DNA of 64,000 nucleotides from Neostapfia colusana (taxonomy: Eukaryota; Streptophyta; Magnoliopsida; Poales; Poaceae): NCBI GenBank assembly GCA_030760725.1, contig JASWHV010000008.1:50071671-50135670 (forward strand), read 5' to 3'. The translations under genes and the position numbers were made by a program. Position 1 is the stretch's first letter. Every line of letters begins with the position of its first letter. Positions 1 through 9,700 of the stretch are shown here, in pieces. The notes beneath the pieces are model-generated. The model saw nothing but the letters and a program-made list of their open reading frames with translations. It did no database searches and was not told the origin of the DNA.

Positions 1-70
1 CAGCAAAGCTCATTTGAGCTCTCCACAAATAGTTATGTACTTGACCTTAATTGGAGCTCTTAGGGTGTTC
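1..70 (-). repeat. LTR fragment X, part 1 (minus strand)
   Basis: These 70 bases are the reverse complement of the stretch at about 13737-13806 inside the 3' LTR of element A (for example TTAATTGGAGCTCTTAGGG against the complement of CCCTAAGAGCTCCAATTAA). They are a minus-strand LTR of the same broad family, cut by the insertion of A directly after base 70. The fragment continues at 15441 and 31488. The rest of X lies left of the window, so a solo LTR cannot be told from the LTR of a longer element. Confidence 0.85.
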
Positions 71-2605
71 TGTAAGGGCCTAAGTTTTTGGCACAATTTC
101 AAAGTGTTTATCACCACACCCAAACTTCATTTGAAGAAAGTTGATGAACACATTTGAAGAGCAAGTAACCACCATCAACATGCTCATTAGAGAATACACT
201 CACAAAATGCAAAAGTTGCATTTCCCACATGCATCATATAGGGGCTTGGCATATGTAAAACTCCTACACCTTGTTAGGAATGTCCATGCCAAGTTTCACC
301 CAAATTCAAAACCTTTTTGAAGTCCTTTTTGAAATAGCTAGAAAGAGGGTGGTTTGAACTCAAATTCAAATTCAAACTGTTTTCATCCCATGAATTCAAA
401 AGTGGGAGGCATATTCTTATTCAGCACATTTTTGTGAGATCACACACCAATTTTCACTCCATTTGGAATTGATCTTGACATGAGCTAAGTTTAGCAAATT
501 CAAATTTTATTTGAATTTCAAACTGCATATGTGCTGAAATTTAGTCAAACACAAACCAATTTGAATTCTATCCCATTCAAATGGCTCAGGGGTAATAATT
601 CAAATCACCATGGGTATAAGGGGGATTACTGTTTACAATAGTAAGAGGGAGTTAAGTTCAGAGGTTAAAAGGGAGATGGGACCCACATGTCAGCCACTGA
701 ATCAAACTCAACCGACTGAAACTTCAGCACTCGGGTCTTCGAGCCTCCTCCGAGGGCGCCACCGAGGGGGAGCCGCCGCGCCACCAGCTGCTTGCCCATG
801 CGCGGACGCAGGTCGGCGGTTCTGATCGCTTCTTAAGGCACTCCTCGCCTCTGCCGAAGCTACCCTCACCTGCTTTTCCCTCGCGTGAACACTGAGCCGA
901 GCTCCTCTGCCTTCCGCCTCTCTGTTCAATCGAGAAACCACGGAAACATCACACCCTCTCCTCCTCCGAGGGCTAGACAGCACCCTGAGCTCAGCCTCTA
1001 CTTCCCCGACGCCTAAACCACCGAGTGTCAGCCTCCTTTTCCCGTGATCAGCGCCGTCCGCCGCAACCGAGCTCAAGAACATGATGGGGTGCTTGTGGAC
1101 AGCATTCTACAGGGACTTTCATGGCCCAGCAAGAGTGGCAACAGAAGCGCGCGGCCACCGTGCTGCTCTCCTCCAATTTGTGGAGCCAACCGTGAAGCAT
1201 CGACCGGAAATTTCCAGATTTTGCTCCGGCAACCTCAACCCGAGCATCCGGTACGGTTCCTTCGAATTCCCGCTCTCTGATCCTCCTTCGATCATCAAAC
1301 TTGTCACATAGACGCTGGACTAGCCGGCGATCATTTTCCTTTTAGAATCCGTTGCATGAAACCGGCTAGGAGCGACGGATTTCGAGCTCGATCAAGGGCG
1401 TTCATGGAGGACACGGTCGGTCACACGGTGCCGACAACCTTGCAGCCATTTCTGAACACCTTTGAGGCCTTGCCGAGATTCCTAGATGTGCACTGGTGCT
1501 GCAGAGCTCGTTGGTACAGGTTTTGGCGGGTTAGAACTCCCGGCCAACGCTGCCGAACCTCAACAGAGGCCGCTGCACGTCGCCGGCCACCTTCCGGTCA
1601 TCGGCAGTCCCAAAGCACCTCACCATCGTGTTCCCCGGGGTCCTAAATGCACTGGCGGCGAGTTTTAGCTCAGACGGTGGCCGGGAACGGCCGGCCTGCG
1701 AGTACAGCTTGCTCCAGCGAGCGGAGAGCGCGGGCGCGCGCTGGGGACCGGCGGGAGGAGGATGAAGGGGTGGACCCCGGCTGTCAGCAGCTCAAAATTT
1801 AAATCCCCGATCGGGTGTGGCTGGGATCCAGTGTGTTGGCGCGCTTAAAATCTGTGGCCCGGGTGTGGCCCATTTCTGATTGGCTGTCATTTAAATAAGC
1901 AGGCCCAGTAGAGTTTTCAGTAGGAAAACAATTCCAGTTGCTGCTCAAACTTCGAAAATTCATAGCTCTCTGTAGAGACCTCCAAATTGAGTGATTCCAA
2001 CTGGGTTGGATTCAGCTCTCTGAGTACTTTCCAGCAAATCAAGTTTCACTTCATGAAAATCCTTATTTCTCCAGAATTAATTCTTCAAAATTTAAACTGT
2101 TTAGAATTATAACTGGAGAACCCTTTGGAGGAAAATTCTGAAATTTTGCTGGGATGTTCATCAAAACATTCCTGATCCACCATAAAAATTTCAGATCCAT
2201 TTGAGCTCATTTGATCCACCTAATGGGGTGATTAATGAAACTGTTCCAGAGAAAATGGAAAATGTCTAGAAACATTTTTCAGAATTTCTCTGAAATTGTT
2301 TAGCTCATATCTTTAGCTAGGAACTTCAAATTAAGTGAAACCAACTCCATTAGAACCCTCTGAAAATTGAGTTTTCAGAAATTCATGGTTTCTCCATAAA
2401 AATCCCTAGCTCCAATTAAGGTCAAGTACATAATTATTTGTGGAGAGCTCAAATGAGCTTTGCTGCAACTAAAACTTGGCCAAGTCTCGGTTTAGGTTGT
2501 AACTAAATCACAGTAAAAATTTCAGAGTCACTGGGTCTGTCTCACGAGTTTCAATTCCATTGAAATGCATATAAATTGACACATATTTATATTTCTCATA
2601 TGTAG

Positions 2606-3869
2606 TCGCTAAGGTTGAGGAGGAACCCGAAGTCTTAGACTTTGTTACTCCGGAAGGGCAGCTAGCCTACGACCAAGAGCAGCAAGGCAAGCTCCGGTTT
2701 GCATTAACCTCTTTACAAAATTTTATTGTTTTGAGCACTTTCTTTGAGTACCACTTATCTCTTGCATTAGAGTCTTGTTTGAAACCCAAATGCATAGCCA
2801 AGAAAACCATGGGTTGGGATTAGGATTGAAAACCTCGTTAGCCAATGCAATGCTAAGACAGTGTAGGATTCGGTACAAGTCGAGTAGTTGGAACTACTCG
2901 CGAGAATAGGCTAGAGGCACATTGCTCGGGTAGAGATAGCAAATGAAACTCATGGCAAGAAAAAATAGACCGAGCGGAGAGTAAGGGAAGCAGGACTTTG
3001 AGGCCTTGGTGCTATAGCTCCGCTTGTGTCGATTGAGGACCGAGCCGTGTGCGGGCCTGTTGAATAAGCTAGAACAGTACCGAAGACCTACCGGGTATAT
3101 GGGAACCGGGAAAATGATGTAAGTCGGGTAGCTGGATGTTGAGGCATAGCTGATCGTTCAGAGGGTAGGTTGAGAGCTCGAGGTGTAAATCGGCTGGCGG
3201 CACTGAGATGCGCATGCAGAGACCTCTTGCTCGGGACGATTGGACCGGTTCAACATTTGGCTGACAGGTGAAATGTGGTTGTGTACGACGGCCGTGATGG
3301 TTGCTGTAGGCAACATTGAGTACGGGCGTACGTGGAAAAGTTATTCGGGTAACCCTGCAGGTGTAGATCGATTATAATCGCCGTCCCTCGCGGTCAGTGA
3401 GTACCACTTGTTCACTGTACCATGGTAGAAAGAACAGGCTTGATACATGTTAAAATGTTGCTAATTGAAAGATGAACTTTGATTGTTAATGATTTGTTAT
3501 AGCCTAGAGCTAATTAAAGTTCTTTTCAACTTTGGGCAAAGTACATGAGAGAAATGTGTTTCTTGTTTGATTGCGGCTCTCTCATGTGCCTTAGCGTAAG
3601 GTTCTCCACAACCTGCTGCTAAACACTTGAAAGTAAGGTTCCACTAATTAGGCGAGTCCTTTGCAACTTATTTTACCTCATGTAACCTATCAACCATCAT
3701 GTAGAAGTTCCATGTATAGGAGAGACGTGTTAGTCTTGCTGAGCCTTCGTGCTCACTGCTTGTGTATGAAGCTTTTGCAGGGTTCTATGAGGAAGGGACT
3801 CCCGAGGAAGAGACGGAACCCCAGGAGGGGAACCCCGTCGAGTGGGAGTCGTGCACGCCTCCATGTTAG
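2606..3869 (+). other. Candidate spliced LTR micro-gene, A 5' copy
   Basis: First block 2606-2686 is 81 bp, bounded by TATGTAG (acceptor-like) and CAAG|GCAAGC (a GC-type donor). It reads without stops and includes EVLDF. Second block 3781-3869 starts after GCTTTTGCAG and reads an acidic Glu-rich stretch ending EWESCTPPC then TAG. The first block ends one base into a codon and the second supplies two bases, so the frames fit. No start codon was identified, so an upstream exon would be required. Function unknown. The same structure recurs in other LTR copies in this window. Splicing and translation are inferences. Confidence 0.45.
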
Positions 3870-3989
3870 TGTGTGTGCGTGCTAGCGGGGACACGTTCAC
3901 GGGCTGAACGTGAACTCGGTGCGTAGTCTACGCCCGTGAGTGTAGACTGAACATATTATGTTGTAAAATTTTCATAAACCTGTTTATGT

Positions 3990-3995
3990 AATAAA
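3990..3995 (+). terminator. Candidate polyadenylation signal in A 5' LTR
   Basis: AATAAA about 100 bp before the LTR end, the expected place for the R-region polyadenylation signal. The 3' LTR has the same motif at 15332-15337. Only the motif is seen; the cleavage site is unknown. Confidence 0.4.
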
Positions 3996-4100
3996 CTTTG
4001 CTTCCTCTTTGTACCTTTGATGTGTGTTATTTGGTGCTGTGCAACGCAGCACCCCTCAGCGTGATCCTGGCTCGACAAGACCGTGGGGTCGTGTCAGCGT

Positions 4101-4112
4101 TGGTATTAGAGC
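4101..4112 (+). promoter_or_regulatory. Primer-binding site of A (initiator Met tRNA)
   Basis: TGGTATTAGAGC, four bases after the LTR end. It matches the plant initiator-Met tRNA 3' complement TGGTATCAGAGC except for C to T at position 7. It primes minus-strand DNA synthesis in this family. Confidence 0.85.
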
Positions 4113-4440
4113 TCGCTGGAGGTTTAACGCACTACAAAGGTCATCTTTTTCAAAAATCCAGTGAGGAACGAGTTAGTAGCCCATATAAGGATGTTATTAG
4201 TATATAGAAAGTGGCATACTAACCTATTTGATTACGTCGGAAAAATCATGCATCTCGGGACGTTTATGTCTTGGAGGTGCACGTAAGCTCTGTCCACCAG
4301 TGCGCACAAGCTGAAGGGTGGAGCCCCACGGGTGGCAGGTAACCCGACCCGCTTTAATATCCTCTACGACTCTCCATGTCGTTTGGGGTATTCGAGAAAC
4401 GTCTGTCCCTGGCGTGCGTGGTTCAATTTGGGAGACCCCG

Positions 4441-4460
4441 TCACGTGGTCAGTAACGTGA
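4441..4460 (+). other. Conserved leader hairpin, A copy
   Basis: TCACGT - GGTCAGTA - ACGTGA: a perfect 6-bp stem with an 8-base loop. The same loop and stem occur in F, and B has the stem TCGCGT/ACGCGA with the identical loop, so one base pair changed on both sides. A second perfect stem, AACACG/CGTGTT, follows at 4460-4481. A packaging or dimerisation role is possible but inferred. Confidence 0.55.
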
Positions 4461-5558
4461 ACACGTAGCTCAAGGCGTGTTTGGCTTGAGAACATCCGGG
4501 CGAGTGATGACGGCCGGGCGAGCCTGACGATTGTGTGAGTTATCTGCAGGTAGTATAACCATGAAACGGTAGACGTTTAGCATCCGTGTGCGAGTGACGC
4601 TTAGTGCCACTGAACTAACGAAGCCGGTTAAGTCCGGTATAGGTTTTTCTTTGTGAGGACGTAGTACCCGACATGATCTGGTGACGCATCAACGTCACAC
4701 CCCATTAAATGAACAAATTCATTGTAAAACTTGAAAGTTTTAATCCAGGAGCACTAAAACTTAATGTAACTCCTTCCCTTAATCAGGATATTTAATGTTA
4801 ATAAGTTTTCAACTTATAGGATACTAAGGACAGAGTCCCCTGTTTTCAGCTGAATTAAGGCTGAAGTTAATGAGAGGTTAGGGATTGAGTTCTTTAGAGG
4901 TTGGTGTCATATGATACATTTCTGGAAAGCATTGGAAGAGCTTTACAACTTTTCTGTTGAGGTCCAGAGGTGTTTCTTCCTATAACCAATCGAAAAATGC
5001 AGTAGAGTTGAAACTGTCCAGAAAACAGGGCAGAGCAAATACTCTCTGTAACTCTCTGTAAATTGAGCATAACTTCCTGCATAAAAATCCAAAAATAGAA
5101 AATGAGGTATTTATGAAAAGTTCATGAGATGGGTTACAACTTTGTAACAGAAAGGTTTCAGATTGGGAGCAGAATTAACTGGAATTCTTGGATCAAATCA
5201 GTACCTAAAGCAGGAGGTGCTGTCCAATTCTCTACAGAAATTCTGTTAACTTTGACATCTCATAACTTTTGAACCAGGACAGATCTTAGTCCAAGCAAAT
5301 ACATTTTGGAAATATATTAAAGTTAGCTTTAACTTTTATGTTGAGCTCCAGAATTGGGTTTGCTTTTAGCATGGTCTAAATCAGGTTGAAATGGAAACTG
5401 GTCAGAGCTGTCATCTTGGACAGCAGATCAGCAGTCAAATTTGTTTAAGTTTGAACGATGTTTCCAAGTCTTATGAATTCAATGACGTGTTTTATGTTAT
5501 AACTCAATGGTTTACTGTTCAAATAAATATTTGACATTTCTCAAATATATTTTTACAG

Positions 5559-6520
5559 ATGACAGCGAATAAACAGTTGGAGAACGGGTGGGTGGTGTCC
5601 CACTGTTCTCACCGCAGCGGCTATCCGGAAGCATTGAGGCAAATGCTTCAATATTTCGGGTACAGCAAGATGCCGCAGTACTTCACCAAAAAAGAAGGCG
5701 AGGAGGGGAACAAGACGTGGACGATCCATGTCGAAGTTCTTGCAGGTCCTACGCCACCCGGTTGGGCGCCGTTCACCGTTACGGTGAGGGGTAGGCAACC
5801 GGAGGGAATGTGGCAAGTGGCAGCCCGCGACACCATGTCGCGTTTTGCCAGCTACATGTGAGGGCTATAGATGCCACTCCATACGCACTTGTTCCGGTGG
5901 AGGGACGGGCTAATCATGTGTGGGAAGGGAAGTACATGGAGGCAACAGATCCGGGTTGCCCAAGGTACAGTCCCGCGGAGGCAAACTTTAGTCTCCAATT
6001 GAGGGCAGGAAAAGCCGTGATGGACAGCCAAGCTGTTCATACGGGTTGTCTTGCTGCGAAGCTCGAGGAGAGCACAAGCTGTGGAGACCATTTCGAGAGT
6101 GCTCACAGAGCATTCCGCAATGTGCTCCTTCCGACGATTAAGCGACTGAACGAACAATATAATCAGTTGCATCATCTGAAGAAGGCGAAGAGGAAAAGCC
6201 GTGTCGACATCACGGCTTTGCAACAGCAGGTGGAGGCTCTGACCCAGCAGAACGAGGTCCTTATTCAAGAGCGAGATGACGCTATTGAGGAGGGGCAAGG
6301 CTGAGAAGAGGACTACAACCAGGCCATGGATGAGGTGCACGCGTTGCAGGACCTCGTACCTCCGGTAATGGGCATAGCGGTGGTAGGTGCCGTACCCGTG
6401 GTCTTGGGTCTTCCGGCAATGGGAGAACCCGAGATGGGAGAGGAGGTTGTAAATCCAAAGCCACCAGCAGAGGTACCGTAGGAGGACGACCCACAGGAGG
6501 TCGAGTTCTACTCCGAATAG
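5559..6520 (+). pseudogene. Extra ORF upstream of gag in A (ORF0-like), decayed
   Basis: A protein of about 320 residues that is neither gag nor pol. The ATG follows a good acceptor-like TATATTTTTACAG. Roughly residues 12-100 look like an alternating beta segment followed by an Ala-rich helix (WTIHVEV, then WQVAARDTMSRF), vaguely like a double-stranded-RNA-binding fold. A Lys/Gln/Glu-rich coiled coil follows (LQQQVEALTQQNEVL), then a Pro/Glu-rich acidic tail ending FYSE. It is broken by a one-base deletion near 5846, TGA at 6302-6304 (from CGA), and TAG at 6479-6481. Sense-strand extra ORFs before gag are known in several plant gypsy lineages; the function here is unknown and the fold is a guess. 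Confidence 0.65.
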
Positions 6521-6795
6521 TAGGTTACCGTTGCCAAGTAGGGGAACCAGAGTGGTGTAAACCAGACTTTTGTAACCAGTGACATGTCGTGTAGGCAGTA
6601 GCGTATGTATAGGTAGTGACGACATGAGCACGACTTCTCGGAGACCCGAGAATAATGTATCTTGTATAAGTTTTATACTTTATCAATATATGTGAATGTT
6701 GTGCAAATTATTCATGCGTCACTTCAAATACCTACTGTTTCATATGGAATTTTTGAGTATGACATGTGCTGATCGCTGCTGTTTTGAATTTCAGA

Positions 6796-9700
6796 ATGGC
6801 TCGTACTCGTGCCAACCCGGACGTTGGGGGTTCTAGTCAAGGGGGAGAAACCTCCCAACAGCCTCCCGAGGACTCCTCGGGACAGCAACAGCAGCAACAG
6901 CAACAACAAACACCGCCACCGCCACCGCCAATGGTTACATTGGCTGACATCGTTGCGGCAATGGCGGGTTCTCATCAGCAGAACACGGAGTTGCTGCAGA
7001 CCCTTATTGCAAATACGTCTCGACCAGAGAGGCGTCATGATCATGAGGAGCGTCAACAGAGCTCCTACTCCGACTTTCTAGCAACTCATCCCCCGGTATT
7101 CTCAAGGGCGGATGAACCCCTCGATGCGGACAACTGGCTTTGCACGATGGAGATGAAGTTCGGGATGCTCCAAGTGAGTGAGCAGCGCAAGACTCAGTTC
7201 GCGGTCCAACAGCTCCAGGGATCCGCGAGCGCATGGTGGGCGAACTACTGTGCTTCACAGCCCACCGACCGAGTTATGACTAGGGCGGAGTTCCAGACGG
7301 CCTTCAGGGCCTATCACATACCGCCGGGTCTAATGAAGAGGAAGACGCAGGAGTTCTTACGCCTGCAACAAGGCAGCCGGAACGCGCTGGAATACTCCAG
7401 GGCGTTCAATGATCTTGCACTATACGCTTTGTATCACACCGATACCGACGAGAAGCGACGGGATCATTTCTACCAGGGGCTTAACACGCTCCTGAAGGAC
7501 AAATTGGCGATGTTTAATCGCGGCAGCCTCAACGATATAATTGATGCTGCGATTGTTCAGGAGGACTCCGGCAAGGAGTTAGCGGCGGCGGAAAGGAAGC
7601 GAAGCGCGCCGCAAAGCAGCGGAGAGGGAGGTGGTCCTTCTCAAAAATACCGTATGGTGAATCGCCCACCATCGGGTCCATGCTGGCAGCCACCCCAGAG
7701 GCCGATGCCATTCCGCAGTCGGCCATATTCTTCACCGGTATTCAGGCCGGCGCTGCCAGCACCACCTCCGCAACAACAACAGCAGCAGCGGGCAATGCCG
7801 CGTGCATATGCACCTCAGCAGCGCATGCCGGGCTTTCGTCCCCCAAGTACCGGACAAACAGCGGCCGCATGCTACAAATGTGGTCGTCCTGGACACTTCG
7901 CCAGCAGTTGTCCGAAGAGACAAGGTGGCGGAGTGGCACCACAACTTCCTGGGAGGAATCAACCCCGGAACCCCACTAATGCGCGGCGGGCAAACCCTAG
8001 GCCTGGCATTGTCCACCAACTCCCCATAGAGGACGTGCCAGAGGGAGAGCCGATCCTTGCGGGTATGTTTCAACTCCACCAGCATCCCGCCATAGTATTA
8101 TCTGATTCAGGCGCTACGCATAGCTTTATTAGCCAAGCTTTCATTGCAAAATACAGCTTGCCAATACTACCCATCGATAGTCCATATTTGATTTGTTCAC
8201 CGGGTGGGAAAATTTCAGCAAGCATGATGGTTCCAAAAGCGCCATTATGCTTGGAGGGTAGAGTCTAACCTACGTCTCTCATAATTTTAGAGGGACAAAA
8301 GGTCGATGTCATCTTAGAGATGTTGTGGTTAACCCGCCACGGCGCTATTTTAGACACCATCCTCCGAATTGTGCACTTGAACTCAAAAGTGCACGAATCT
8401 CATTCCTTATTTCTGGTCAGTCCAGAAATAAAACTTCCAAGTGTTTATCAGTCCACAACCATCAGATTGGAAGATATTCCAGTAGTCCGTGAGTTCCCTG
8501 ACGTGTTCCCGGATGATTTACCGGGGATGCCGCCCGACCGAGAGGTGGAGTTCAAGATTGAACTTGCACCGGGAACCATGCCAATATCCAAAAGGCCGTA
8601 CAAGATGGTGCCCAAGGAATTGGCTGAACTGAAGACTCAGCTAACGGACTTGCTGGAGAAGGGTTTCATTAGGCCGAGCTCCTCGCCATGGGGCTGTTCG
8701 GCATTATTTGTGAAGAAGAAGGATGAGACGTTGTGGCTTTGCGTGGACTATCGTCCACTAAACGCCGTAACCATCAAGAACAAGTACCCGTTGCCACGGA
8801 TCGACATGTTGTTTGATCAGTTGGTCAAAGCAAAGATCTTTTCCGAGATGGATTTAAGATCCGGGTACCATCAGATTAAAATACAGGCTGAGGACATTCC
8901 GAAGACGGCTTTCTCGATGAGGTACGGACTTTATTAGTACCTTGTCATGTCCTTCGGCCTCACCAACGCTCCAGCTCATTACATTTATTTGATGAACTCG
9001 GTATTCATGCCGGAGCTGGACAAGTTTGTTGTGGTCTTCATCGATGATATATTGGTATATTCCAAGTCAGAGGAAGAACACAAGAAGCATCTTCGTATAG
9101 TCTTACAACGGCTGCGAATCACAAGCTATACGCGAAATTCGGCAAGTGCGAATTCTGGATATCACAAGTGCCTTTTCTCGGGCATATCATCTCAGCGGAG
9201 GGCATCGCTGTAGACCCGAGTAAAATCACACAAGTGCTGAATTGGAAGTCCCCGAGAACTGTTCACGAGGTACGGAGTTTCCTCGGACTCGCGGGATATT
9301 ATCGGAGGTTCATTCCGAACTTCTCGAAGATTGCCAATCCTATGACGGAGCTGCTGAAGAAGGCTACCAAATATGTTTGGAGTCCAGCATGTGAAGCAGC
9401 GTTCAAGGCATTAGTTAAGCACATGACATCAGCACCGGTTTTGGCGCAGCCGGACACAACAAAACCGTTCGATGTGTACTGCGATGCATCCGGCATTGGG
9501 CTCGGATGTGTGCTGATGCAAGACCGAAGGGTGGTCGCGTATGGGTCACGGCAGCTCAGAAACCATGAGCAGAATTATCCAACTCACGAATTAGAGCTCG
9601 CTGCCGTGGTACTTGCACTCAAAATGTGGAGGCACTACCTACTCGGTAACCTCGTACACTTATATACCAACCACAAAAGCCTCAAGTACATATTCACTCA

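Larger units (their letters stand above)
71..4096 (+). repeat. 5' LTR of element A
   Basis: 4026 bp, TG...CA ends. The composition is modular. AT-rich sequence (71-660) is followed by a GC-rich block (about 690-1860), an AT-rich block (about 1870-2600), a block strongly conserved across all LTR families here (about 2606-3870), and a short tail with an AATAAA at 3990-3995. Several short ORFs in the GC-rich block have no recognisable domain and I treat them as noise. Compared with the 3' copy it lacks about 11 bp near 2411 (AACACCCTAAG is present at 13739). Confidence 0.92.
4097..5558 (+). other. Untranslated leader of element A
   Basis: No gene seen between the LTR and the extra ORF. The first 450 bases are strongly similar to the leader of F (58229-58510), more so than their LTRs. 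A donor-like CTGCAG|GTAGTA lies at 4544-4555, matching TGCAG|GTACTA in B, TGCAG|GTACAT in H and TGTAG|GTACTA in F. The sequence from about 4550 on is AT-rich and intron-like, ends in TATATTTTTACAG directly before the ORF at 5559, and carries a GGAGGTGCTG block near 5214 shared by the leaders of B and F and, with one change, H. A leader intron is inferred. Confidence 0.6.

Noticed and set aside
708..1082. Minus-strand ORF of 124 codons in A's LTR, and similar ORFs in the GC-rich LTR blocks (12034-12402, 17055-17624, 17242-17657, 28185-28400, 54110-54628)
   Set aside because: They follow GC-rich composition, overlap on both strands, have no domain, and differ between paired LTR copies by frameshifts.
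6880..6935. CAG/CAA and CCG runs in A's gag as a microsatellite expansion of interest
   Set aside because: Ordinary polyGln/polyPro linker; B has a shorter Gln/Pro version at the same place.
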